From assembly GCF_022549775.1 (NCBI RefSeq), contig NZ_JAKZGP010000001.1, positions 248,001-312,000 on the forward strand: a stretch of 64,000 bases of DNA, given 5' to 3'. The stretch's first letter is position 1. Every line of letters begins with the position of its first letter. A program made the translations under genes and the position numbers. Under the pieces are notes generated by a model, which saw nothing but the letters and a program-made list of their open reading frames with translations, was not told the origin of the DNA and did no database searches. This document shows positions 50,243 to 59,576 of this stretch, one piece after another. Source of the stretch: Belliella filtrata (lineage in GTDB: Bacteria; Bacteroidota; Bacteroidia; Cytophagales; Cyclobacteriaceae).

Positions 50243-51724
50243 ATGTCCAAAAAGAAAGTGGTAGTCATAGGATCTGGATTTGCAGGTCTCTCTGTTGCTA
50301 CACACCTTGCTGATCAAGGTTTTGAGGTAAGTTTATTAGAAAAAAATACTACCCCCGGTGGAAGAGCTAGAAAGTTCGAAGTCGAGGGTTTTGTTTTTGA
50401 TATGGGGCCTTCATGGTATTGGATGCCCGATGTATTTGAGGATTACTTTGCTCATTTTGGCAAGAAGACCTCTGATTATTATAATTTGATTAGACTGGAT
50501 CCTTCATATACTGTGATCTATGGTGAGCATGATTTTGTGGATATCCCGGCAAATTTGGATGAATTTAGGGCGCTTTTGGAGTCAATTGAGCCAGGTGTAG
50601 GTCCTAGATTTGATGAGTTTCTGAAGCAAGCGGCATACAAATATGAAGTAGGTATCAAAGACCTAGTAAATAGACCAAGTAGATCACTACTAGAATTTGC
50701 TAGCCTAAGTTTATTGAAGGACATATTCCGAATGGATGTCTTCCAGTCTATGTCTAAGCATGTCAGAAAGTACTTTTCTGAAGACAAAATTATCAGACTT
50801 ATGGAATTTCCAGTTTTGTTTTTGGGCGAAACTGCGGAGAATATTCCAGCCTTATACTCTTTGATGAATTATGCAGACATAGCATTGGGTACTTGGTATC
50901 CAGATGGAGGGATGCACAAGATTATCGAAGGTATGGTTAGCTTGGCAAAAGAAAAAGGCGTGAAGTTTCACTTCGATGCTGAAGTAGTCAGTATGAAAAT
51001 GGAGGAAGGTCACGTACTTGGAGTTACGACTAAAGATGGAAGATTCTTCGGTTCTGATGTAGTAGTGGCAGGAGCAGACTACCAACATATAGACCAGCAT
51101 GTACTAGACCCGAAATACAGATCTTATGATCAAGAATACTGGAACACCAGGGTGATGGCTCCAGGAAGTTTATTATTCTATTTGGGTGTTGATAAAAAGC
51201 TGCCTAATTTGAATCACCATAACTTGTTTTTCGATGAGCCACTAGGTCCTCATGCCGATGCTATCTATACAAATCCTAGATGGCCCGAAAAACCACTTTT
51301 TTATGCATCTGTTCCTTCCAAAACAGATGCTTCTGTAGCTCCTGATGGATGTGAGAACCTTTTCTTATTGGTTCCTTTGGCTCCAGACTTGGAAGATTCA
51401 GAAGAAATGCGTGAAAAGTATTATCACATTATCCTGGATAGACTAGAACGACTAACAGGAGAAGAGATCAGAAGTCATGTAATTTACAAAAGATCCTATG
51501 CGCACAAAGATTTCAAGCAAGATTATCATGCTTTCAAAGGTAATGCTTATGGCTTAGCAAATACGCTATATCAGACAGCTATCCTTAAACCATCACTTAA
51601 AAGCAAAAAGATAGATAATTTATATTATACGGGACAGCTTACTGTACCAGGGCCTGGTGTTCCTCCTTCACTTATTTCAGGTCGTGTGGTTGCAAAAGAA
51701 GTGATAAAAGAGAACAAATTGTAA
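50243..51724 (+). CDS. crtI: Phytoene desaturase
   Basis: This 493-aa FAD-dependent enzyme begins SKKKVVVIGSGFAGLSVATHLA (Rossmann loop GSGFAG) with PGGRARKFEVEGFVFDMGPSWYWMP, the CrtI-type substrate lid region, and ends LYYTGQLTVPGPGVPPSLISG with the FAD-binding tail. It converts phytoene to lycopene (or neurosporene) by sequential desaturations at the membrane. It sits between the sigma gene and crtB as in many Bacteroidota carotenoid clusters, which makes it the main phytoene desaturase here rather than the CrtD-like protein at 17305. Confidence 0.93.
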   Translation: MSKKKVVVIGSGFAGLSVATHLADQGFEVSLLEKNTTPGGRARKFEVEGFVFDMGPSWYWMPDVFEDYFAHFGKKTSDYYNLIRLDPSYTVIYGEHDFVDIPANLDEFRALLESIEPGVGPRFDEFLKQAAYKYEVGIKDLVNRPSRSLLEFASLSLLKDIFRMDVFQSMSKHVRKYFSEDKIIRLMEFPVLFLGETAENIPALYSLMNYADIALGTWYPDGGMHKIIEGMVSLAKEKGVKFHFDAEVVSMKMEEGHVLGVTTKDGRFFGSDVVVAGADYQHIDQHVLDPKYRSYDQEYWNTRVMAPGSLLFYLGVDKKLPNLNHHNLFFDEPLGPHADAIYTNPRWPEKPLFYASVPSKTDASVAPDGCENLFLLVPLAPDLEDSEEMREKYYHIILDRLERLTGEEIRSHVIYKRSYAHKDFKQDYHAFKGNAYGLANTLYQTAILKPSLKSKKIDNLYYTGQLTVPGPGVPPSLISGRVVAKEVIKENKL

Positions 51725-51743
51725 ATAAAATGGTATATTACCT

Positions 51744-52589
51744 ATGATGAACGGAAAAGAGCTTTTTGATTTGACTACATTAGAGTGTAGCAAGTTGATC
51801 ACACAGAGGTATAGTACCAGCTTTACCCTAGGGATCAAAACCTTAGACAATAAGTATCATATGCCTATCTATGCGATATATGGATTTGTAAGGTATGCAG
51901 ATGAGATTGTAGATACTTTTCATGATCAAGACAAAAAGACACTTTTGGATGAGTTCAAAAAAGACACCTATAAAGCCATTCAGCAAAAAATAAGTCTCAA
52001 CCCTGTCCTTCATGCGTTTCAACTCGTGGTAAATCAATATCAGATTGAATTGGAATTAATTGAAGCATTTTTGAGAAGTATGGAAATGGATTTGGATTTT
52101 AAGGCTTACAATGACTCAAAATACCATGAATACATCTATGGTTCAGCTGAGGTGGTAGGCTTGATGTGCCTGAGGGTTTTTTGTGAAGGCAATGATGAAC
52201 AGTATCAGCTTTTGGAGGATCCTGCATGCAAGCTTGGCTCTGCATTTCAAAAAGTAAATTTCCTTCGAGATATCAAAAGTGACTATGAGGAGAGAGGAAG
52301 AGTTTACTTTCCAGGAGTAAATTATTTGGGATTTGACAAAACGGCAAAGCAGCTGATCGAAAAAGATATTCAAAGAGACTTTGATGATGCATTGATTGGG
52401 ATCAATCAGTTGCCCACAGGAGCCAAGACGGGTGTCAAAGTTGCTTATCTCTACTATTTGAAACTCTTTGAAAAAATCAAATCACTTCCCCCAGAAACTA
52501 TTACTAGCACCAGAATAAGAATACCCAATGCCAGAAAAATTTCACTTCTTTTTAGTACCTATTGTGGGATTAAGTTAGGTTGGACTTGA
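51744..52589 (+). CDS. crtB: Phytoene synthase
   Basis: This 281-aa trans-isoprenyl diphosphate synthase (HH family) has the first Asp-rich motif YADEIVDTF (DxxxD region) with GFVRYADEIV and the second YIYGSAEVVGLMC followed by FQKVNFLRDIKSDYEERGRVYFPG. It condenses two geranylgeranyl diphosphates to phytoene, the first committed carotenoid step. It follows crtI by 19 bases. GGPP synthase (crtE) is not present in the window. Two ATGs occur in tandem at the start. Confidence 0.95.
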   Translation: MMNGKELFDLTTLECSKLITQRYSTSFTLGIKTLDNKYHMPIYAIYGFVRYADEIVDTFHDQDKKTLLDEFKKDTYKAIQQKISLNPVLHAFQLVVNQYQIELELIEAFLRSMEMDLDFKAYNDSKYHEYIYGSAEVVGLMCLRVFCEGNDEQYQLLEDPACKLGSAFQKVNFLRDIKSDYEERGRVYFPGVNYLGFDKTAKQLIEKDIQRDFDDALIGINQLPTGAKTGVKVAYLYYLKLFEKIKSLPPETITSTRIRIPNARKISLLFSTYCGIKLGWT

Positions 52590-52658
52590 TTTTAGCATTA
52601 TTGAAAAGTATCAAAAGTTTAGTACAAAACAAACTGCATACAGTAAAGTTATAATCAT

Positions 52659-53504
52659 ATGATGAACCTTCAAGTACATATAGACCAGCACTCTGGCTTT
52701 TGTTTCGGGGTAGTGTATGCCATAGAAATGGCAGAAGAGATTCTCGATGAGCAAGGCTACCTGTATTGCTTGGGCGATATCGTACACAATGATGAGGAAG
52801 TCAACAGACTATCTAAGAAGGGATTGAAAATTATCAATCATGAGGAGTTGGTTAGTTTGTATGATGAAAAAATCCTTATCAGAGCCCATGGTGAACCTCC
52901 TTCTACCTATGAGTTAGCTATCAAAAACAATTTGACCTTGATAGATGCAAGTTGTCCAGTAGTCCTTAAGTTGCAGAATAGAATCAAGAATTCTTTTGAC
53001 AAGGATGAGTCCATATTCATTTACGGTAAGCATGGTCATGCAGAGGTGGTTGGATTATTGGGTCAAACCAATAACAAAGCAGTGGTATTTCAAGACATCA
53101 ATGAACTTGACTTAAACACACTTCCTAGGAATTTGACCTTATATAGCCAGACTACTAAAAGCACAGATAAATTTTATGAAATCAATCAGATTTTGAAAGA
53201 CAATGGTATTACGGTGAATACCAATGACACCATTTGTAGACAAGTTTCTAACAGAGACAAAGAGTTGAGGGCATTTGCAGAAAAATTTGATAAAATTGTG
53301 TTTGTAAGTGGAACTAAGTCTTCCAATGGAAAGGTTCTTTATAATGTTTGCAAAGAGAAAAATCCAAATACATACTTTGTATCCAATGCTGATCAAGTAA
53401 GTACTTCTTGGTTTTCACCGAATGATAAAGTTGGAATCTGTGGAGCTACATCGACTCCAATGTGGCTAATGGAACAAGTTAAGTCCAAATTGGATAAATT
53501 TTAA
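52659..53504 (+). CDS. ispH: 4-hydroxy-3-methylbut-2-enyl diphosphate reductase
   Basis: This 281-aa enzyme has the three cluster cysteines of IspH: GFCFGVVYAIEMA (C15), DASCPVVLKLQNRI, and TICRQVSNRDKEL. It also has the KHGHAEVVGLLGQT motif and the C-terminal ICGATSTPMWLMEQV. It makes IPP and DMAPP in the last step of the MEP pathway. Placing it inside a carotenoid cluster couples precursor supply to pigment synthesis. It starts 69 bases after crtB and precedes crtW by 20 bases. Confidence 0.94.
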   Translation: MMNLQVHIDQHSGFCFGVVYAIEMAEEILDEQGYLYCLGDIVHNDEEVNRLSKKGLKIINHEELVSLYDEKILIRAHGEPPSTYELAIKNNLTLIDASCPVVLKLQNRIKNSFDKDESIFIYGKHGHAEVVGLLGQTNNKAVVFQDINELDLNTLPRNLTLYSQTTKSTDKFYEINQILKDNGITVNTNDTICRQVSNRDKELRAFAEKFDKIVFVSGTKSSNGKVLYNVCKEKNPNTYFVSNADQVSTSWFSPNDKVGICGATSTPMWLMEQVKSKLDKF

Positions 53505-53524
53505 ATCAAGTTTTATCTTTAGCT

Positions 53525-54220
53525 GTGGCTCAATCGAAATTGATTTCAACCCAAATTGACCCAAAGGGTAGTATTATTGCAAGTTTGATAATACTACTTT
53601 GGGCTGCAATGTTGATTTTTTTGTTATCGATAACTATTAACTGGTTCAATCCGCTTACTTACTTTGCCGTATTAATTCAGATGCATTTATATACAGGGCT
53701 TTTTATCACAGCTCACGATGCCATGCATGGTCTTGTTTCAAAAAATAAAAGCGTTAATCATTCTTTTGGTTGGCTTTCCGCAATACTTTTTTCTTACAAT
53801 AACTATTGGAAATTGTTCCCCAAACATCATGAGCATCACAAGTTTGTAGCTACCGACCATGATCCTGATTTTCATGAATCAGACAGGTTCTTTCCTTGGT
53901 ACTTTAGCTTTATCAAGCAATATGTAAGTATTTGGCAAATCATACTTATGGCGATTACTTTCAACGTGCTCAAAATATGGATTCCAACCCCCAATTTGAT
54001 CTTGTATTGGATGCTTCCAGCTGTCCTTGCTACTTTCCAGCTATTCTATTTTGGGACTTTCTTGCCACACATGGGCAAGCCTGAAAATGCACATTTCGCT
54101 ACTTCCCAAAGTAAAAATCATATTTGGGCTTTTTTATCATGCTATTTCTTTGGGTATCATTTTGAGCATCACGATTCACCTTCTACTCCTTGGTGGAGAC
54201 TTTGGCGAATCAAAACCTAG
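53525..54220 (+). CDS. crtW: CrtW-type beta-carotene ketolase
   Basis: This 231-aa membrane di-iron oxygenase starts with GTG and has the CrtW histidine motifs HDAMHGLVS, PKHHEHHKFVATDHDPDFHESD, and GYHFEHHDSPSTPWWRLW, the last being very characteristic. It converts C4 methylene of a beta ring to a keto group. Together with CrtZ this gives the 3-hydroxy-4-keto beta-ring end of flexixanthin. It is the last carotenoid gene of the run; the next gene is a TonB-dependent receptor 62 bases away. Confidence 0.9.
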   Translation: MAQSKLISTQIDPKGSIIASLIILLWAAMLIFLLSITINWFNPLTYFAVLIQMHLYTGLFITAHDAMHGLVSKNKSVNHSFGWLSAILFSYNNYWKLFPKHHEHHKFVATDHDPDFHESDRFFPWYFSFIKQYVSIWQIILMAITFNVLKIWIPTPNLILYWMLPAVLATFQLFYFGTFLPHMGKPENAHFATSQSKNHIWAFLSCYFFGYHFEHHDSPSTPWWRLWRIKT

Positions 54221-54282
54221 AACGAATTACAAGATTAAAACACATCAATTGCTCTTCTTTCAATAGACACCTACAAATTCTC

Positions 54283-56688
54283 ATGAAGTATATATTTACT
54301 GTCATTTCTTTCTTGGTTTTGAATGCCCTAGCCTATGGTCAAGGAGCTGTAATCCAAGGAAAAGTCACTAATGCTGTCAACAATGAACCCATACCCTTTG
54401 CCAATGTGATCATCACAGGATATGATATCGGAACAGTAACTGATGAGACTGGAAAGTACAGGATTGAGAATCTTGAACCAGGCCTCTACAACGTCAGGGC
54501 TAGCTTTGTTGGATTTAAGTCTAAAACAAATTTTGAAGTTCAAGTTACAAGGGCAAGGCCTGTAGAGTTAGACTTCAGGCTACAAGAGGATGCAGCTGAC
54601 CTCAACGAGGTTGTTATCAGTGCTGAGTTTTCTAGATCTGATGAAACGCCACTTTCTGTAAGACGCCTGAATGCAAATGAAATAGAACGATACCCTGGTG
54701 GTAACAGAGACATCAGCAGGGTGATTCAATCTTTGCCAGGGGTAGCCAGTACGGCGAGTTTTAGAAATGATATCATCATCAGGGGAGGTGCGCCAAATGA
54801 GAACAAGTTTTTTATTGATGAAATAGAAGTGCCTGTCATCAATCATTTTGCAACACAAGGATCATCTGGTGGGCCAGTGGGAATCTTGAATGTGAATCTG
54901 ATAAAAAATGTAGAAGTGGTTACCGGAGGTTTTCCTGCCAATCGTATGAATGCCCTGAGTTCCTTTTTTGAGTTTGAGCTAAAGGAGGGTAGAAGGGATA
55001 AAATGTTTACACAGCTTACTGTAGGTGCTAGTGAATTGACACTTTCCAATGAGGGCCCCTTGAGCGAGAAAACAACCTACCTCATATCTGCTAGAAGGTC
55101 TTACCTTCAAGGTCTATTTAGACTAATCGGCCTACCATTTCTTCCAACTTTCAATGATTTCCAATTCAAAACGACCACAAAGTTCAATGATAAGACAGAA
55201 CTGACTTTTATCGGTGTGGGTGCTATAGATCAGTTTGCCCTGAATTTTGACGTGCCAAATAATGAAACCGAAGATGAGCGGGAGGAAAGATTGTTTCGTC
55301 TAGATAACCTGCCGATATCTTCGCAATGGAACTATGCCACTGGTGCAAAGCTTAAGCGATTTAGAGATAATGGATTTTGGACTTTTATTTTGAGTAGAAA
55401 CATGCTCAACAATCAAGCTTTTAAGTATCTCAACAATGATGAAAGCATACCCGATAATTTGATTTTTGATTATACCTCTCAAGAAAGTGAGAATAAGTTT
55501 AGGGCAGAAAACAGTATTTTTGGAAAGGGCTATAGTATTAAATATGGAGTGAACTATGAGTATGCTAGGTACTTCATCAGTAATTTTGATAGACTTACTT
55601 TATCTCAGATTGGACAAGAAATTAATGTAAACAACACAGCCTTTTTTCATAGCTATGGAGCTTTTGTATCTGGCACAAAGACTTCAAAAGATGAGAGACT
55701 ACTTCTCTCAGGAGGTATAAGAATGGATGGAAGTGACTTTGGCATTGCTGCTCAAAACCCATTGAATCAAATCAGCCCGCGACTATCTATTTCCTATCAG
55801 CTAAATCCAAATTTGTTTTGGACAGCGAATGCTGGGATCTATTATCAAAAGCCACCATATACAGTCTTAGGTTATAGAGATAATTTGGGCAATTTGGTAA
55901 ATCAACAGAATGATGTAAGGTTTATCAGATCTAGTCAATTGATAATGGGAATAGAGCGTGTCGTACCAGATAAAAATAGAAGATTTACCATAGAAGGATT
56001 TTATAAATATTATAACAATTACCCCTCTTCTGTTCGAAACGGCATAGCTTTGGCAAATCTTGGGGCTGATTTTGGTGTCATTGGCAATGAGCCAGTAGCT
56101 TCTGATGCAGAGGGGAGAGCATATGGCATTGAGTTCTTAGCACAGCAAAGGCTATTCAAAAATTTCTACGGTATAGCTGCGGTGACCTTGGTAAGGAGTG
56201 AGTTTACCAATCCGAATACCGATGGTTTGGTGCCTTCTTCATGGGATAATAGATTCATAGTCACGATGACAGCAGGAAAGAGATTTGATAAAAACTGGGA
56301 GATTGGTGGTCGATGGAGGTATCTTGGAGGAGCCCCATTTACTCCTTTTGATCTCAATGCCTCTACACTTAGAAGTAATTGGGACTTGCGTGGAGGTGGT
56401 ATTTTGGATTTCAATAATATCAATGGTTTACGTCTGCAGTCATTTCACCAATTGGATTTGAGAATTGACAAAAAATACTTTTTCGACAAGTGGAACCTCA
56501 ACTGGTACTTTGATGTCCAGAATGCTTACAACTTCAAAGCACAACAACCAGATGATTTGATTCCAAGCAGATTGGAAGATGGTACCATACGAGTGGATCC
56601 AAATGATCAAAGTCGTTATTTGATCAGGTCAGTTGCCAGCAATGCAGGTACAGTACTTCCTACTATTGGTTTGATTATAGAATTTTAA
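54283..56688 (+). CDS. TonB-dependent receptor with carboxypeptidase-regulatory domain
   Basis: From the ATG at 54283 the product is 801 aa. A signal peptide (FTVISFLVLNALAYGQ) is followed by a CarboxypepD-regulatory-like domain (about 20-105: GKVTNAVNNEPIPFANVII, VTDETGKYRIENLEPGLY, ASFVGFKSKT), a TonB plug (about 120-230, ISRVIQSLPGVASTASFRND and IRGGAPNENKFFIDEIEVP) and a beta-barrel. It should import an unknown ligand with TonB energy; no SusD partner is present. The longer open frame from 54190 starts inside crtW and is rejected. Confidence 0.92.
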   Translation: MKYIFTVISFLVLNALAYGQGAVIQGKVTNAVNNEPIPFANVIITGYDIGTVTDETGKYRIENLEPGLYNVRASFVGFKSKTNFEVQVTRARPVELDFRLQEDAADLNEVVISAEFSRSDETPLSVRRLNANEIERYPGGNRDISRVIQSLPGVASTASFRNDIIIRGGAPNENKFFIDEIEVPVINHFATQGSSGGPVGILNVNLIKNVEVVTGGFPANRMNALSSFFEFELKEGRRDKMFTQLTVGASELTLSNEGPLSEKTTYLISARRSYLQGLFRLIGLPFLPTFNDFQFKTTTKFNDKTELTFIGVGAIDQFALNFDVPNNETEDEREERLFRLDNLPISSQWNYATGAKLKRFRDNGFWTFILSRNMLNNQAFKYLNNDESIPDNLIFDYTSQESENKFRAENSIFGKGYSIKYGVNYEYARYFISNFDRLTLSQIGQEINVNNTAFFHSYGAFVSGTKTSKDERLLLSGGIRMDGSDFGIAAQNPLNQISPRLSISYQLNPNLFWTANAGIYYQKPPYTVLGYRDNLGNLVNQQNDVRFIRSSQLIMGIERVVPDKNRRFTIEGFYKYYNNYPSSVRNGIALANLGADFGVIGNEPVASDAEGRAYGIEFLAQQRLFKNFYGIAAVTLVRSEFTNPNTDGLVPSSWDNRFIVTMTAGKRFDKNWEIGGRWRYLGGAPFTPFDLNASTLRSNWDLRGGGILDFNNINGLRLQSFHQLDLRIDKKYFFDKWNLNWYFDVQNAYNFKAQQPDDLIPSRLEDGTIRVDPNDQSRYLIRSVASNAGTVLPTIGLIIEF

Positions 56689-56691
56689 TTC

Positions 56692-56721
56692 TTGAAAGGA
56701 AGGATTGAAACATTACCTTTG
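56692..56721 (+). promoter_or_regulatory. Promoter of the Omp85-like gene
   Basis: TTG (56692-56694), a 19-base spacer, and TACCTTTG (56714-56721) form a full consensus promoter. The expected transcription start (about 56727) is directly at the ATG (56728), so the mRNA would be leaderless or nearly so. Confidence 0.55.
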
Positions 56722-56727
56722 TTGCCG

Positions 56728-57870
56728 ATGAAATATACTTTGGTAGCAATATTAATTGTTCTGAGCTTGGCTACTCAAGCTCAAGAATTTTCTGAACAAG
56801 ATACGACCACTCAGCGTCGTGGATTGATAGATCCGCTGTTTGATATTGCAGACGGAGTTGTCGATTTTATTTCAGGCGAAAAGTGGTCTTTTATACCCGC
56901 AGTAGTATATTCACCGGAGACAAATCTCGGACTGGGAGCAAGAGCTATACGCATATTCAAAGCCCAAGAGGACTTGAAAGGTAATTTGAGACCTTCATCT
57001 CTTCCTATTACTTTTCTCTACACATTGAACAAGCAAGCGATTTTTACTACCGAGCTTGACCTATGGAGGAACGAAAACCGTGACTATATCAACGCCCGTA
57101 TTGAGTTGACGGATTATCCTTTCAAGTTTTATGGCATAGGGAATGAGTTGCTTGCAGAAGATGAAGAGTTTTATGCTACACGGTATGCATATTTTCACCT
57201 TAACTATGAAAGGCAGTTAGTTCCTGGGCTGTATTTGGGACCTAGGTATGAGTTTAGGGTGGATGATATTTATAGAAAGGAACCAGGGGGTATCCTGGAA
57301 ACAGGTCAAGTCGCTGGCTCTGAAGGGCAGCGACTCTCTGGAATCGGGCTTGTGATGAATTTTGATACTAGGGATAATATATTCCAACCCACCCGGGGAT
57401 GGTTCAACAGACTCTCTTGGATGAGTTTCCAAAATGCACTAGGAAGTAACTTCACTTTTGACCAATACTATCTTGACCTTAGAAAATACCTGGAAGTCTA
57501 TGAAAGACATGTGCTTGTCTTACAAAGCTATTGGAGTTTCACCACTGGAGCCCCTCCTTTTCAGCATGTGTCTCTGATCGGTGGAAGCGACTTGATGAGG
57601 GGATATTTTGAGGGAAGATATAGAGATAGACATGCAGTGGTACATCAGGCAGAGTATAGGCTCCCTGTGTATCGCAACTTAGGTTTGGTACTATTTGGTA
57701 GTGCAGGTCAAGTAGCTAAGCAAGTAGATCATTTTGGATGGAATCGTATGAAGTATGGGGCAGGCCTTGGTGTACGGTATAAGCTCAACAAAGAGGGACT
57801 TAATCTAAGGATAGACATAGCTTATGGTGACCAACGAGCCTTCTATTTTGGGCTCAATGAAGTGCTTTGA
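56728..57870 (+). CDS. Omp85-superfamily outer-membrane barrel protein
   Basis: From the ATG at 56728 the product is 380 aa with a signal peptide ending in LATQAQ. The C-terminal half matches the surface-antigen (Omp85) barrel: MNFDTRDNIFQPTRGWFNRL, LIGGSDLMRGYFEGRYRDRH, AEYRLPVYRNLGLVLFGSAG and GLGVRYKLNKEGLNLRIDIAY. There are no POTRA domains, so it is not BamA; it resembles single-barrel Bacteroidota members whose role is unknown. It follows the TonB-dependent receptor gene by 39 bases but probably has its own promoter. It is 1 base from the convergent Wzi-like gene. Confidence 0.85.
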   Translation: MKYTLVAILIVLSLATQAQEFSEQDTTTQRRGLIDPLFDIADGVVDFISGEKWSFIPAVVYSPETNLGLGARAIRIFKAQEDLKGNLRPSSLPITFLYTLNKQAIFTTELDLWRNENRDYINARIELTDYPFKFYGIGNELLAEDEEFYATRYAYFHLNYERQLVPGLYLGPRYEFRVDDIYRKEPGGILETGQVAGSEGQRLSGIGLVMNFDTRDNIFQPTRGWFNRLSWMSFQNALGSNFTFDQYYLDLRKYLEVYERHVLVLQSYWSFTTGAPPFQHVSLIGGSDLMRGYFEGRYRDRHAVVHQAEYRLPVYRNLGLVLFGSAGQVAKQVDHFGWNRMKYGAGLGVRYKLNKEGLNLRIDIAYGDQRAFYFGLNEVL

Positions 57871-57871
57871 G

Positions 57872-59569
57872 TTATTTGATAATGTAAGATACACCTATTT
57901 TTGCCATCACATTTTTACGATCATCGCCTGGTACAAAGTAATAGTCAGGGTCATTGACCAAATACCATTTGTAGTTGAATGTATTAATGTATTGTACGCT
58001 TCCAGAGATGAATAAATTCTTGACTCTCCAGTCAGCAAATAATCCTGGCACCAAGTCCATGTACTTATTTCTCCAGTCTTTGGAGCCCTCCATTCTGAAG
58101 TAGTAAAAGTCATTGTTATAGACTATTCTTTCAAATTGAAATCCAATTCTATTGTATTTTTTCACCCAAGCCACTTCTAACCAGTTCACATTTGCGGCAG
58201 GACCATAGCCCATGCCGAGAACTTGACCTTGATGGGTATAGCCATGTCTGATATGATCATGAATGTACCATGTATCCATGTTTTGGATACTTTCTCGGAT
58301 CGTTTGACCAGTTTGAGTCATCTCAGCGCTAAGCTGAATGTATTGATCTTCTTTCTTCAAGCTGAAAAGATTGCTAAAACCAAAGGTAAAGGCACGATTT
58401 CTTTCTGGAGTTACGATAAACTCTTTGAGCCTTCTAGAGTTTCCGTTTGTACCATATTCACCGTAGAATTCAAAATGTCCCTCAGCGCTCATCCATCGGA
58501 AAAAACCAGAACTAAACTGTTGTCTTTGATCTCTTTGCGGGTTTTCAATACTGCTCATTCTCTTCTCACCATTGAAAATCGGCAATAGGTCTTTGAATTG
58601 ATTCATATCAGCTCTATACATATGGCTGGTAGATGCATAGCCAAGAGATAGACCTGGTATCCATTTTGGCTGATATGTTAAGATCAATCCTGATAAGTAT
58701 CGGTCACCGTTTTCTCTTTTGGGAATGAACACATTATTGTTCTGAAAAATATAATCCTGATGAGGAAGGTCATAGTTGGTACTATTTAAATGTCCTGCAA
58801 TAAACTGCCCTTCAAAAAAACCGAAAGAAGTTTCTATAGGCTTTCTCGTGTTGGCTGTAAAATGTAAAAAACCTGGAGCATTGTTACTAAGGAGTAGTGA
58901 TGATCTTTTGGCAGGTCCCCACCACAAGTTTTCTGTTGAAAGACCAAATGAATAATCTCCAGGATTTATCCTAATGCTAGATTGGCCAGGGAGAAAATTG
59001 AAATATCTTCCTGTTCCAAATCTTTCTGGCATATCGATCCTATTTAGGTATTCGTAATAGTATAGAATGGTAGACTGATGTTCTATTGGAAAGCCGACAA
59101 AGTTTTTGTTTTGTGCGACAAGGACTTCGGGTTGAAATTGTAAGCTTAGCATGCCGTATTTCACAAATACTCCGGCACTCAACAATGTCTGTAGTCCATT
59201 ATTAGGAATCATCGCACCATTATTGATCCCAAATGTCAAATCAGAATTGTACTGATTGATCATGGTAAATGGCATCAGCATAAAAGTACCCCGATCTCTT
59301 TTTCCGAATTTCATGTTGAACTCAGAGACATCCATATCTTGGAGGTCATTGTCAAGGTCTAAACCTGTATATGTATCAAAAGCTTGAACAGGGTAAAGTG
59401 GTCTTATACTGAATGAGCTGTTACTATTAACTTCTCCGAGCAGTTGCTTTCTTCTCAAATAATCTTCCATTCCCAAGGTATTAAATGGAAGCGTTTGAGC
59501 AGTAATTTCAAATGCAAAAAAAACGAGTACTAAGAAAATTTTTAAAGATATTAAATTCTTCATGTTCAC
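57872..59569 (-). CDS. Wzi-like capsule assembly protein
   Basis: This 565-aa protein has a signal peptide (FLVLVFFAFEITAQ) and a predicted 16- to 18-stranded barrel resembling the Wzi (capsule assembly) family. Diagnostic features are the tryptophan-rich NLWWGPAKRSSLLLSNNAPGF segment (near residue 220) and ISIRINPGDYSFGLST-like RINPGDYSFGLSTEN. In E. coli Wzi binds capsule on the outside of the outer membrane. It forms a minus-strand pair with the next lipoprotein gene (7 bases upstream), possibly a capsule-attachment unit. Confidence 0.87.
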   Translation of the reverse strand: MNMKNLISLKIFLVLVFFAFEITAQTLPFNTLGMEDYLRRKQLLGEVNSNSSFSIRPLYPVQAFDTYTGLDLDNDLQDMDVSEFNMKFGKRDRGTFMLMPFTMINQYNSDLTFGINNGAMIPNNGLQTLLSAGVFVKYGMLSLQFQPEVLVAQNKNFVGFPIEHQSTILYYYEYLNRIDMPERFGTGRYFNFLPGQSSIRINPGDYSFGLSTENLWWGPAKRSSLLLSNNAPGFLHFTANTRKPIETSFGFFEGQFIAGHLNSTNYDLPHQDYIFQNNNVFIPKRENGDRYLSGLILTYQPKWIPGLSLGYASTSHMYRADMNQFKDLLPIFNGEKRMSSIENPQRDQRQQFSSGFFRWMSAEGHFEFYGEYGTNGNSRRLKEFIVTPERNRAFTFGFSNLFSLKKEDQYIQLSAEMTQTGQTIRESIQNMDTWYIHDHIRHGYTHQGQVLGMGYGPAANVNWLEVAWVKKYNRIGFQFERIVYNNDFYYFRMEGSKDWRNKYMDLVPGLFADWRVKNLFISGSVQYINTFNYKWYLVNDPDYYFVPGDDRKNVMAKIGVSYIIK

Positions 59570-59576
59570 ATTTGAG

